Source of the DNA: Chlamydiota bacterium
Lineage (GTDB): Bacteria; Chlamydiota; Chlamydiia; Chlamydiales; Rhabdochlamydiaceae
DNA length: 27,195 bases
Direction of reading: 5' to 3'
NCBI GenBank assembly: GCA_023269365.1
Contig: JAHFTN010000003.1
Span: 1 to 27,195 of the forward strand
The first letter of the stretch is position 1, and the number at the start of each line of letters is the position of its first letter. This document shows positions 6,720-15,064 of the stretch, piece after piece. The translations under genes and the position numbers were made by a program. The notes under the pieces are model-generated. The model ran no database searches. It saw nothing but the letters and a program-made list of their open reading frames with translations, and was not told the DNA's origin.

Positions 6720-9539
6720 TTAGGATTTAGAAAGAACCTGTCTAAGCACATAGGGCAAGATCCCCCCATGGAGGTAGTACTCGATGTCGATGGCGGTGTC
6801 CAAACGGGCAGTAAGCTCGACCGTCTCCTTTTTACCGCCTGGGAGTTCTATTTCGAGCAAGACGGGGTGGTGTACAACGAGTTCTTTCTCCAATCCCAAT
6901 AAAGAAAAAGTCTCATTCCCTCGAATCCCCAGCGACTTCCAGGTGTCTTGCGACTTGAATTGCAGAGGCAAGACCCCCATCCCAACAAGATTGCTGCGGT
7001 GGATCCGCTCGAAACTGTTGGCAACGACAGCGCGCACGCCAAGAAGTGAAGGTCCCTTAGCTGCCCAGTCTCGCGAGCTTCCCATCCCATAGTCTTTGCC
7101 GGCAAAAAGAATTAAGGGCACTTTGCGTTCAGCATAACGTGTAGAGGCTTCAAAAATCGACATCTCCAACTTTTCTGGCATAAGCAGGGTAAATCCCCCC
7201 TCTTTTTCTTTAAGCATATGGTTGCGGATGCGTACATTGGCAAAAGCGCCGCGCATCATCACGAGGTGGTTGCCACGCCGGCTTCCGTAGCTGTTAAATT
7301 CCCTTTCTTGAAGGCCGCAAGAGAGCAAAAACTGCCCTGCGGGGGTGTTCCCCTTAAAGGCTCCGGCAGGAGAGATATGATCTGTGGAGACAGAATCCCC
7401 TAGAAGGGCAAGACAGCGCATCTCACGATAAGTCTTGCGAGGAGGAAGCCTTTCTGAAAAACCCTCGAAGAAGGGGGGAGATTGAATATAGGTGCTTTTA
7501 GGGTTCCATGCATACTGAGCGCTCTTGGCAGTAGAGATCTTGTTCCATATCGGGTTGCCATCGAATGCGTGAGCATAGCGCTTTTTAAACATCTCTGGCT
7601 GTAAACCCCGGGCAATTGTCTCGTGAATTTCTTTGTCTTTTGGCCAAATTTCTTTAAGAAAAACGGGTTTGCCTTCCTTTGTATGGCCTAACGGCTCTTT
7701 ATCCAAATCGATATCGACCTTTCCCGCTAAGGCAAACGCGACAACAAGAGGAGGTGACATCAAAAAATTGGCTTTTACAGAACCATGAATCCTCGCTTCA
7801 AAATTCCGGTTTCCACTCAGCACACTTGCAACGACAAGATCATGCTCTTTAATTGCCTCTTCAATTTTTTCATCCAAAGGCCCACTATTGCCAATGCAAG
7901 TGGTACATCCATAGGCCACCAGCTGAAATCCTAACTTGTTTAAAGGCTCTTGAAGCCCCGCCTTTTCCAAATAATCTGTCACGACTCGAGACCCAGGCGC
8001 CAAGCTAGTTTTAACACGCGGGTGTACAAAAAGCCCTTTTTCCACCGCTTTTTTTGCAAGGAGGCCCGCTGCAATCATGACATGGGGATTAGAGGTATTC
8101 GTGCAACTCGTAATGGCCGCAATGACAATAGACCCTTGAGAGAGGATCATATCGCTTGCATGATGTTGGGTATAGCCGGGATTGACCACCTCGGTGGTAA
8201 TAGGCCGGTTCAAGACCATCTCCTCTTCGCTCCACTCCTCTTGCGCCTGTAAAGACTCTTTTCCTCCTGTGATATGCCCTTTTTTAGCATGAAAATTCCC
8301 CTCTGAGTGGAGAGGAACTTTTTTGTCTCTCTCCTGAGGAGATTTCCCATATCCCCCTTCTGCTGCAGGAGCTACGAAGAGGGCATTAAACCGCTTTTTA
8401 AGGTCTGTAATAGCGATCCGATCTTGGGGGCGTTTGGGTCCCGATACACAAGACACAATTGAATTTAAATTCAGCTCTAGCACCTTGCTAAACTCGATCT
8501 GCCCTTTTTGGGGCATCCCAAAGAGATGTTGTGCTTCTAAGTAAGAGCGCACTTGCGCAATATGTTCTTCTTTCCTTCCCGTCATCCTCAAGTACTCGAT
8601 CGTCTTCTCATCTACAGGGAAAAAGCCGATAGTAGCGCCGTATTCGGGCGCCATATTTGCAATCGTGGCGCGATCTGCTACGCTTAAAGTAGCAGCCCCT
8701 GTGCCAAAAAACTCTACAAATTTCCCTACCACCTTCTCTTGGCGGAGCAGTTCCGTAATCCGCAATGTCAGATCAGTTGCTGTGACTCCCTCACTTAAAC
8801 TTCCCTCCAAATGCACTCCAATCACCTCTGGCGTCTGGAAAAAGTAGGGCTGGCCGAGCATCGCTAATTCTGCCTCGATCCCTCCCACTCCCCATCCGAG
8901 CACTCCTAGTCCATTGACCATCGTCGTATGGGAGTCGGTCCCGACAAGCGTATCGAAATAGAGTACCCCGTCTTTCTCTGTGACAACAGAAGCCAAATGC
9001 TCTAAATTCACCTGATGCACAATCCCAATGCCCGGCGGCACTACCTGAAACGTATCAAAAGCAGACTGTCCCCAATGTAAAAACTCATACCGCTCTTGAT
9101 TGCGAGAAAATTCGATCTCTAAATTATACGCATATGCATCGGGGGTCCCCGCGCGATCCACCTGCACAGAATGGTCGACGATAAGATCAACAGGGACAGT
9201 CGGCTCGATGATTTTAGGATCTTTTCCAAAAGCTGCTGCTGCATCGCGCATCGCAGCCAAATCCACGAGCAGAGGAACCCCCGTAAAATCTTGCAAAATC
9301 ACGCGCGAGACCACAAAAGGCACATCCCTCTCATCTGGCTTCGAGGCTTGCCAGTGAGCAAGTCGCACCACATCCTCTTCTTTCACACTTTTCCCATCGC
9401 AGTTGCGCAAAAGAGATTCGAGCATGATCCGGATCGACACTGGGAGTCTTTCTAGAGGGAAATTAAGGGCTTTCCCTAAAGCCGGCAAGGAGTAATAGGC
9501 CTTTTTTTCTAAAAAACTTAGTGTCTTGAAAGGATTCAT
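6720..9539 (-). CDS. acnA: Aconitate hydratase (AcnA type)
   Basis: A full-length aconitase A of 939 aa, which interconverts citrate and isocitrate in the TCA cycle through a [4Fe-4S] cluster. The cluster ligands are visible as Cys479 in SCTNTSNP and Cys545 and Cys548 in GCTTCIGNSG. GTDSHTTMVNGLG near 200 and AGKDYGMGSSRDWAAKG in the swivelling domain are also present. It is about 45 residues longer than the E. coli enzyme, mainly through a charged linker near 395-450. It lies 12 bp after the stop of the upstream lipoprotein gene and is probably cotranscribed. Chlamydiaceae lack this gene, so its presence points to a chlamydia with a fuller TCA cycle. Confidence 0.96.
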   Translation of the reverse strand: MNPFKTLSFLEKKAYYSLPALGKALNFPLERLPVSIRIMLESLLRNCDGKSVKEEDVVRLAHWQASKPDERDVPFVVSRVILQDFTGVPLLVDLAAMRDAAAAFGKDPKIIEPTVPVDLIVDHSVQVDRAGTPDAYAYNLEIEFSRNQERYEFLHWGQSAFDTFQVVPPGIGIVHQVNLEHLASVVTEKDGVLYFDTLVGTDSHTTMVNGLGVLGWGVGGIEAELAMLGQPYFFQTPEVIGVHLEGSLSEGVTATDLTLRITELLRQEKVVGKFVEFFGTGAATLSVADRATIANMAPEYGATIGFFPVDEKTIEYLRMTGRKEEHIAQVRSYLEAQHLFGMPQKGQIEFSKVLELNLNSIVSCVSGPKRPQDRIAITDLKKRFNALFVAPAAEGGYGKSPQERDKKVPLHSEGNFHAKKGHITGGKESLQAQEEWSEEEMVLNRPITTEVVNPGYTQHHASDMILSQGSIVIAAITSCTNTSNPHVMIAAGLLAKKAVEKGLFVHPRVKTSLAPGSRVVTDYLEKAGLQEPLNKLGFQLVAYGCTTCIGNSGPLDEKIEEAIKEHDLVVASVLSGNRNFEARIHGSVKANFLMSPPLVVAFALAGKVDIDLDKEPLGHTKEGKPVFLKEIWPKDKEIHETIARGLQPEMFKKRYAHAFDGNPIWNKISTAKSAQYAWNPKSTYIQSPPFFEGFSERLPPRKTYREMRCLALLGDSVSTDHISPAGAFKGNTPAGQFLLSCGLQEREFNSYGSRRGNHLVMMRGAFANVRIRNHMLKEKEGGFTLLMPEKLEMSIFEASTRYAERKVPLILFAGKDYGMGSSRDWAAKGPSLLGVRAVVANSFERIHRSNLVGMGVLPLQFKSQDTWKSLGIRGNETFSLLGLEKELVVHHPVLLEIELPGGKKETVELTARLDTAIDIEYYLHGGILPYVLRQVLSKS

Positions 9540-9551
9540 CTATTACCTATT

Positions 9552-10391
9552 TTAAAACCGTCTGTAACCATTAAAGGCCTTTTGCCAATCGGCAACCACC
9601 TTTTCATTCTTTTCTGGATCAAAGCGCACCTGAATGCCGATGTAAGGATAGGGATGGCGATTGTCAAAATCCCTCCCCTCCTCTTTTTTGTAGAGCTTAA
9701 TCAAGATTTCCTTATTTCCCCAAGGGGGCGTCTTGACATTCCACTCCCCTTTCTCTAGCCGCTTAAACTCTTGATATTCCTTATTTTTTGCTTTGTAATA
9801 GGCCATGATAAGGTTAACCACCTCTTCTGGTTTCTGCTCCATCCCTTGGACATAAAAATCTACTTCAGCGCCAATGAGATGCTTTGAGTGTTGATTAGAA
9901 GGGGAGCTGTCTGCGTAGGCATTGTGAACCGGGCAACGATGTCCGCAGGTGATGACCACCTTACACCCCGTTTTTTCCTGTACGTAGTTGAGCAGTTCAA
10001 CCAAGACGGGATACACAAATTCTTGCCCATCCCTAATCGGTAACGAATGCTTTTGAAACCCGCCACAATCGAAGTAATTCGCTATCTGCGCAGCCTCTCT
10101 TTGATCGACATGAGGGGGATTGACGCGCGATCCCCTACAGCGAAAATACTCCTTTGTAATTTTGGAGTGTTTTCCCGAGTAGGCCTTTTCCCAAGGGTAC
10201 TTTTCTCTAACGTACTGCGATGGGGTCTCGATGGCATAGTGGTATTCATCGTGAGCGCGATGGATAAACTCTCCCTTAGCATTGTGGCGCCTTAACTTCT
10301 CTTGCTCCGATTGTTCCAACCCCGAGCATCCAGCAAAAACAACCAATGACAAATAAATTTTTGAATTAAACCCTTTTGAAAAACTCAGCAT
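9552..10391 (-). CDS. Lipoprotein with D-Ala-D-Ala carboxypeptidase-like (M15) domain
   Basis: A 279-residue protein. The N-terminal hydrophobic stretch KIYLSLVVFAGC ends in a lipobox with Cys22, so an exported, lipid-anchored protein is likely. Residues about 125-180 resemble peptidase M15: VVITCGHRCPVHN, then SKHLIGAEVD, with His171 and Asp178 in the place of the first two zinc ligands. The third ligand, normally His in a W-x-H or H-x-D context near the C-terminus, is not evident; the corresponding strand reads YIGIQVRF. It may trim peptidoglycan stem peptides or only bind them. The acnA gene follows 12 bp downstream. The start lies 33 bp from the divergent NtrC-like gene. Confidence 0.75.
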   Translation of the reverse strand: MLSFSKGFNSKIYLSLVVFAGCSGLEQSEQEKLRRHNAKGEFIHRAHDEYHYAIETPSQYVREKYPWEKAYSGKHSKITKEYFRCRGSRVNPPHVDQREAAQIANYFDCGGFQKHSLPIRDGQEFVYPVLVELLNYVQEKTGCKVVITCGHRCPVHNAYADSSPSNQHSKHLIGAEVDFYVQGMEQKPEEVVNLIMAYYKAKNKEYQEFKRLEKGEWNVKTPPWGNKEILIKLYKKEEGRDFDNRHPYPYIGIQVRFDPEKNEKVVADWQKAFNGYRRF

Positions 10392-10401
10392 TGCTTATAA
10401 T
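10374..10401 (+). promoter_or_regulatory. Candidate promoter of the NtrC-like gene
   Basis: A perfect TATAAT at 10396-10401 has a weak TTTTGA at 10374-10379, 16 bp upstream. It would start transcription about 17 nt before the ATG at 10425. The divergent gap is only 33 bp, so this promoter overlaps the beginning of the lipoprotein gene, and the two genes may affect each other's transcription. Confidence 0.4.
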
Positions 10402-10424
10402 CCAGTTTTACCCACAGTAGAGCT

Positions 10425-11744
10425 ATGACCCTTGAAAATGTCGTAATTTTCGATAAAGCGCCCAACCATCATATAGAACTTGAAGAATTATTGCGCAAAA
10501 GAAAAGTCACCCTCTTTCGCGCCTCCTCGCAAGAAGAAGCGGATGAACTACTAAAATTACACAGCATAGACCTTGTCGTATGCAATCCCCACTTCGGGGG
10601 ATTTGCCCTATTAAAACGAATCAAAGCACAGCAAAACCCAAGCTTAGTCCTTTTCATTGCAGACCATTCAAGCATTGAAGAGGCGATCGAGGCGATGCAG
10701 CTGGGGGCATTTCACTACTTGTCCAAACCTTTCACAAAAGAAAGTATCGACAAAATTCTTCACCAAGCCGATACGCAGATCCAATCTCTCAGGGAAGCTC
10801 CTTACACAACGCGCAATAAATACCAGCTCATCGCAGAAAGCGAGATGATGAGAAAGCTACTTAGCGACGTCTGCAAAGCAGCAAAAAGCTCCTCTTCTGT
10901 ATTGATTAGCGGAGAGTCTGGCACAGGAAAAGAGGTGATTGCACAAGCCCTCCATGCACAATCTCCCCGCCAATCTCAATCCTTCATCAAAGTCAATTGC
11001 GCCGCCATCCCCGCAACGCTGCTTGAATCAGAATTCTTTGGACACGAGAAAGGAGCCTTTACAGGGGCTCTTCAGAAAAAAATGGGCAGATTCGAGCTAG
11101 CCCACCTCGGCACCCTCCTCCTTGACGAGATCTCAGAAATCCCCCTAGAGCTCCAGGCAAAGCTTCTACGCGCTGTGCAGGAGATGGAATTTGAGCGAGT
11201 GGGCGGTGTCAGCTCCATCCAAGTCGATGTGCGCCTCATCTCCACTTCCAATCGCCCTATGAAAGAGGCGATCGAGCAAAAATGTTTCCGAGAGGACCTC
11301 TACTACCGGCTCAACGTGATCCCGATCCACTTGCCTCCTCTACGAGAGCGCAAAGAAGACATCCTCCCCTTGGCAGAATTTTTTCTAAAGCGGCTCTGTG
11401 AAGAAAACCACTACCCTATAAAACGGCTCTGCATCGATGCAAAAAGAAAGCTGACCGCCTACCATTGGCCTGGCAATATCCGCGAGCTTGCCAACGTGAT
11501 CGAGCGCTCTGTCATCATGAATCCCGAACCCACCCTAGAAGCTCACCAGATCTATCTCGACCTCTGCTGTCCCATCAAAGAATCCCCGAGCTCTACCCTT
11601 CCTGTCGGCATCACCCTCAAAGAGCTAGAGAAGCGACTCATCCTGCAGACCCTCGCCCAAGAGCACAACAACCGCACGAAGACCGCCCAGGTGCTCGACA
11701 TCTCCTTGCGCACCTTAAGGAATAAGCTGCGCTCCTACAAATAG
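10425..11744 (+). CDS. Sigma54-dependent activator, NtrC/AtoC type, with degenerate receiver
   Basis: A 439-residue protein with three domains. Residues 1-115 have the receiver fold, including Lys101 in KPF, but the phosphoacceptor position is Asn54 (VVCNPHFGG) instead of Asp, and the acidic pair near the N-terminus is reduced to a single Asp10. Residues 133-365 are the AAA+ domain: Walker A GESGTGKE (163-170), sigma54-contacting GAFTGA (210-215), Walker B LLLDEI (231-236), and a later REDLYYRLNVIPIHLPPLRER. The C-terminus is a Fis-type helix-turn-helix (NRTKTAQVLDISLRTLRNKL). It activates sigma54 RNA polymerase. It matches the chlamydial AtoC/CtcC type. No histidine kinase gene is adjacent, and the Asn suggests control other than by phosphorylation of residue 54. 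Confidence 0.93.
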   Translation: MTLENVVIFDKAPNHHIELEELLRKRKVTLFRASSQEEADELLKLHSIDLVVCNPHFGGFALLKRIKAQQNPSLVLFIADHSSIEEAIEAMQLGAFHYLSKPFTKESIDKILHQADTQIQSLREAPYTTRNKYQLIAESEMMRKLLSDVCKAAKSSSSVLISGESGTGKEVIAQALHAQSPRQSQSFIKVNCAAIPATLLESEFFGHEKGAFTGALQKKMGRFELAHLGTLLLDEISEIPLELQAKLLRAVQEMEFERVGGVSSIQVDVRLISTSNRPMKEAIEQKCFREDLYYRLNVIPIHLPPLRERKEDILPLAEFFLKRLCEENHYPIKRLCIDAKRKLTAYHWPGNIRELANVIERSVIMNPEPTLEAHQIYLDLCCPIKESPSSTLPVGITLKELEKRLILQTLAQEHNNRTKTAQVLDISLRTLRNKLRSYK

Positions 11745-12099
11745 TGCTCTTACAATTTTAGGGAAACAGCTAACATCAGAGGTGTTTTGGTACTAAGTGA
11801 GGATTGCTTCCTGCCGTTCTCATTTCTGAAACAGTGCGTTTTATGCTTAGATGAGCAGATGTCAGAATACCTATAATCCAAGGATTTAGGTAGCGTACAT
11901 CGAGACAGAACTTCGTTTGAAGTTGTTTGTGTATAACCCCCCCCCTCAACCTATTAATTATAAACACATTGAAAACTAAAGCTCCCCTCCGGTTAGACAA
12001 ACTCATAAATGCCTAATTCACAACAACCTATAAATTAGAGTTGCAAAATTTCCCTGAAGATGCAAGAATACGAGGTAAATATGCATCTAGAGGGAAAAT
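11745..12099. other. 355-bp spacer with repeat and hairpin, no convincing gene
   Basis: This stretch lies between the NtrC-like gene and the ATPase gene. It holds one family A motif (11910-11935), a C-run at 11937-11944, and the left arm of the hairpin that overlaps the ATPase start. A 76-codon minus-strand ORF (11776-12006) has no clear ribosome-binding site and no recognisable domain. The DNA between 11770 and 11905 resembles nothing I know; it may be a decayed gene. Confidence 0.55.
11910..11935 (-). repeat. Dispersed repeat, family A motif
   Basis: On the minus strand this reads TATACACAAACAACTTCAAA followed by CGAAGT. It matches the 26-nt family A consensus in its first 21 positions. 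It is a single copy with no inverted partner nearby, unlike the palindromic pair at 120-203. Confidence 0.8.
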
Positions 12100-12112
12100 T
12101 TGTTTTGCAAAC
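12040..12112 (+). promoter_or_regulatory. Long hairpin covering the ATPase ribosome-binding site and start codon
   Basis: The left arm at 12040-12064 (GTTGCAAAATTTCCCT, then GAAGATGCA) pairs with the inverse of 12082-12112 with a few bulges; the loop is about 17 nt. The right arm contains the AGAGGG site (12089-12094) and the TTG start codon (12100-12102). In an mRNA this would hide both, so translation could depend on opening the hairpin. It could also be the remnant of an inverted-repeat element that happens to overlap the start. Confidence 0.65.
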
Positions 12113-13266
12113 GGTTCTTTATCCCTCCTAAAAAGGAAAGCTTCTTCCTGTTTGGCCCAAGAGGCACAGGGAAGACAACTTGGTTAAAACAGCGGTACCC
12201 GGATGCTCTTTGGGTTAACCTGCTCTCTCCTCATGAGGAAAGGCTATTTTCCATGCGCCCTGAGCTGCTCCAGGAACAAATCGATGCACGTCCAGGGACA
12301 ACGGTTGTCGTGATCGACGAAGTGCAAAAAGTTCCAAAAATTCTCGACGTTGTCCATGGACTTATTGAAGAGCATAGGGGGATTCAATTCATTTTAACGG
12401 GCTCAAGCAGTAGGAAACTTAGGCGAGGCGGGGTGAATTTACTTGCGGGAAGAGCTCTTTGGAAACATTTTCACCCGTTCATTGGGTTTGAGTTGCAGCA
12501 GAAGTTTGATCTCAATCGCGCTTTAAAAACAGGCCTTATTCCCTTGATATGGACCTCTGATTCCCCTGAAGAAAAGCTTCAAACTTATGTCGATCTCTAC
12601 CTCCAAGAAGAGGTTAAGGCAGAAGCTTTAGTGCGGCAACTGGGGGATTTTGCCCGCTTTTTAGAAGCAATCGCCTATTCTCACGGCTCGATATTGAACC
12701 TTACAAACGTCTCTCGCGAATGTGCTGTGTCTAGAAAAACCGTCGATTTACACTTGCAAATTTTAGAAGATCTTCTCTTAGGCTATACAATCCCCATCTT
12801 CGAAAAGCGGGCAAAAAGAGAAGTGACCTCTCATCCTAAATTTTACTTTTTCGATCCCGGGGTCTTTCGCTCTTTAAAGAAACAGAGTTTTTTAGACGTT
12901 TCTACAGAGGCCGAAGGGGCTGCCCTTGAGGGGCTAATCGGAGAGCATCTCCGATGTTGGATCGATAATCAACTAGAAAAACACGAGCTTTACTTCTGGC
13001 GTACAAAGGCGGGTCTTGAGGTCGACTTTATTGTGTTCGGCCCCCGCACCCTTTACGCGATCGAAGTCAAAAACAACACCCACATCTCTCCGGGAGACTT
13101 AAGAGGCTTGAAAGAGTTTAAGAAAGACTACCCAGAATCTATGACCCTATTTCTCTACCGCGGAAAAGAAAAGCTGCAAAGAGAAGGAGTGTTGTGTCTG
13201 CCTGCCCACGATTTCTGCGTGCACATGAACCCTTTCAAGCCTCTACATGTTTGCAGTGGAAATTAG
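12100..13266 (+). CDS. AAA ATPase with DUF4143 C-terminal domain
   Basis: A 388-residue protein of the AAA_14/DUF4143 family. Walker A is GPRGTGKT (19-26), Walker B VVVIDEVQ with Asp73 and Glu74, and a sensor region LTGSSSRKLRRGG with LLAGRA follows. The C-terminal half ends in a restriction-endonuclease-like fold, with GLEVDFIV and YAIEVKNN giving the D...ExK pattern. These proteins are widespread and of unclear function; they often behave as accessory, laterally moved genes. The start is TTG, with AGAGGG 5 nt upstream; an ATG at 12081 is out of frame. The ribosome-binding site and start lie within a long hairpin. Confidence 0.88.
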   Translation: MFCKRFFIPPKKESFFLFGPRGTGKTTWLKQRYPDALWVNLLSPHEERLFSMRPELLQEQIDARPGTTVVVIDEVQKVPKILDVVHGLIEEHRGIQFILTGSSSRKLRRGGVNLLAGRALWKHFHPFIGFELQQKFDLNRALKTGLIPLIWTSDSPEEKLQTYVDLYLQEEVKAEALVRQLGDFARFLEAIAYSHGSILNLTNVSRECAVSRKTVDLHLQILEDLLLGYTIPIFEKRAKREVTSHPKFYFFDPGVFRSLKKQSFLDVSTEAEGAALEGLIGEHLRCWIDNQLEKHELYFWRTKAGLEVDFIVFGPRTLYAIEVKNNTHISPGDLRGLKEFKKDYPESMTLFLYRGKEKLQREGVLCLPAHDFCVHMNPFKPLHVCSGN

Positions 13267-13342
13267 AGAAACACTCGTCGCTTTAAAATCTTTGATATGG
13301 AATGCTCATTTTTTTTCTCCTTTATTTAAATCGCTTTCAAAT

Positions 13343-13369
13343 CCCCCCTTTCTCTAAAAAGAAGGGAGG
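13343..13369. terminator. Possible bidirectional terminator hairpin
   Basis: C-rich 13343-13353 and AGAAGGGAGG at 13360-13369 can pair over about 9-10 bp with a bulge. The hairpin lies between the convergent ends of the ATPase and DUF115 genes and could serve both, but no T-run follows on either strand. Confidence 0.3.
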
Positions 13370-15064
13370 TTATGAAAAGGCTTCAAAGACAGCGATTTGC
13401 TCGCTTACAAGCTCTTTCCAACGGGAAAATTTGGTGTGGCTCTGTTCTAGCTTATCCTCATTGGCAGAAGATCTGCTTAAGAAACGATCGAGAAGAGGTC
13501 CTATGTTGGCATTCACATGGGTAAATCCTGACTCCTCTTGCATATCTAGCTCCAAAAGGAGCATTTGCGAGGTAGGAAGGGGTTCTTGGGAATGTGTGTT
13601 TTGAAGCTTTTCTATTTCACAAATGTACGCGCTCATCAGCTGTTTTAGACGACTTAAGCTCTCTTTCATCTGATCGATTTGGGTCGTCACAACCTTTTGA
13701 AGCGGAGGGAGTTTGAGTTGCTGAATTTGAGCGTGGATAAGTCCATGCAGATCTAGAGGGAGTTGACATTCTGTTTCTAAAAGGGTTTTTAAAGAGTAAT
13801 TAGGAATGCCTCTAAATCCAAGTCCTGCTGAAGAGGTATTGATAAATCGCACATGGGGAGTGTCCTTGGCAAAGGCAGAAATACAATCCCTCTCCATTAC
13901 CCATTGCACCGTCGTGTCGACCTGTTTGCCTTGGATGTTGGGGCGTTTTAAAAGCTGCCCTGAAGCCTTTTTAGGCTGTCCCCTGTGAGAGGGGGCTGCC
14001 ACTCCTCGTGCATAACGCTCTCCTCCTGTGTAGGCAAGATCGACGCCACTAAAAAAAATCGGGTTACAGCCCATCTCGACTGCAAGAGCGAGGCTCAGTG
14101 TCGTAACAGAGAGCGCCTCCATCCCTAAATTTTCTCCGATGGCACTAGGAGGGAATTTAGAAGCCTCTTCCATATATTTTTCAAAGCCTCCTCCTGTGTC
14201 AGAGACGATATATCCCGTCTCTGCATTAGTGGTGTTGAATACATCCGGTTGCAGGCGCGAAGCGTAGAGGAGGGGCATCTCGTAACTAGAGGCCTGTTTT
14301 AACCTCTCAAACTCCTCTTTGTTGGGGTCGAGAGCAATGCCTAAATGGGGAATGACCCCTTGAGAGCTTAGAACTGTGATGGCTGAGCCCCCTGCGATGA
14401 GTAGCGCTCTGTCTTTGAGCTCTGCGAGGTGGGGAATCTGCTCTGCTAAAGAAGGCCCAGCTCCACAGATAAAAGCGGGGATGTTGTGAAGTTTATTTTT
14501 AAGGCCATTGGCTAAAAAAGAATTCTCCCACCTGTGCATATTGGGTATAATGTTGAGGAGCAATTTGTGGTAATGCAAAGACTCATTCATAAGAGAATGC
14601 GTGAGAGTCGTTTTGCGCAAAATCTGCAGGCGTATCTGCCTAAACCGTCTCAAAGAGCACGTCCCCGAAGAAAACACGTCGACCCGATCGCAGGGAAAGC
14701 TCGAAACGAGCTCTTGAATGACAGCTTCCACATGTTGGGGAGCGAGACGCACGACAACTTGGGGATCTAAAAACACTTCGGGAAAATCTAGAAGAGCGCG
14801 CACCGCTTCAATTTTTTCTTCCAAAAAAATCAGGCGCCGGCTCTTTTGTGCCTTGAGCCAAGGGAGGAGCCTTGTATAGACACTTCCCTCTCCAAGGCCA
14901 CATACATATATTGTAGAGAGTGCTTCTAAGTGGGCTACTGAAAAATCCCCTACGACCTTCGAAAGAGACATTTCAAGTTCAGGAACATCCCCATATTGCA
15001 GAAGGAAAAAAAGTTCGGGGTACCGCTCGAGAAGAATCTCATTTCCATTGGATGTGGTCACCAT
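13370..15064 (-). CDS. DUF115 (MAF/MptE-like) protein, paralogue 2
   Basis: A 564-residue protein with a DUF115-type core: FICGAGPSL (GAGPSL at 201-206), followed by ALLIAGGSAITVLSSQGVIPHLGIALDPN and, later, FFSGVDLAYTGGERYA. This fold is related to 6-hydroxymethylpterin pyrophosphokinase and to the motility-associated (Maf) glycosyltransferases that modify flagellins with nonulosonic acids. No flagellar gene is seen here, so the acceptor is unknown. The start at 15064 was chosen because AAGGAA lies 7-8 nt upstream; an in-frame ATG at 15094 lacks this. It overlaps the upstream MORN-like gene by 26 bp, so its Shine-Dalgarno site is inside that gene. Paralogous to the protein at 15881-17419. 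Confidence 0.8.
   Translation of the reverse strand: MVTTSNGNEILLERYPELFFLLQYGDVPELEMSLSKVVGDFSVAHLEALSTIYVCGLGEGSVYTRLLPWLKAQKSRRLIFLEEKIEAVRALLDFPEVFLDPQVVVRLAPQHVEAVIQELVSSFPCDRVDVFSSGTCSLRRFRQIRLQILRKTTLTHSLMNESLHYHKLLLNIIPNMHRWENSFLANGLKNKLHNIPAFICGAGPSLAEQIPHLAELKDRALLIAGGSAITVLSSQGVIPHLGIALDPNKEEFERLKQASSYEMPLLYASRLQPDVFNTTNAETGYIVSDTGGGFEKYMEEASKFPPSAIGENLGMEALSVTTLSLALAVEMGCNPIFFSGVDLAYTGGERYARGVAAPSHRGQPKKASGQLLKRPNIQGKQVDTTVQWVMERDCISAFAKDTPHVRFINTSSAGLGFRGIPNYSLKTLLETECQLPLDLHGLIHAQIQQLKLPPLQKVVTTQIDQMKESLSRLKQLMSAYICEIEKLQNTHSQEPLPTSQMLLLELDMQEESGFTHVNANIGPLLDRFLSRSSANEDKLEQSHTKFSRWKELVSEQIAVFEAFS

Noticed and set aside
11776..12006. 76-codon minus-strand ORF after the NtrC-like gene
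   Set aside because: It spans a family A repeat and a C-run, has no clear ribosome-binding site and no recognisable domain; treated as spacer.
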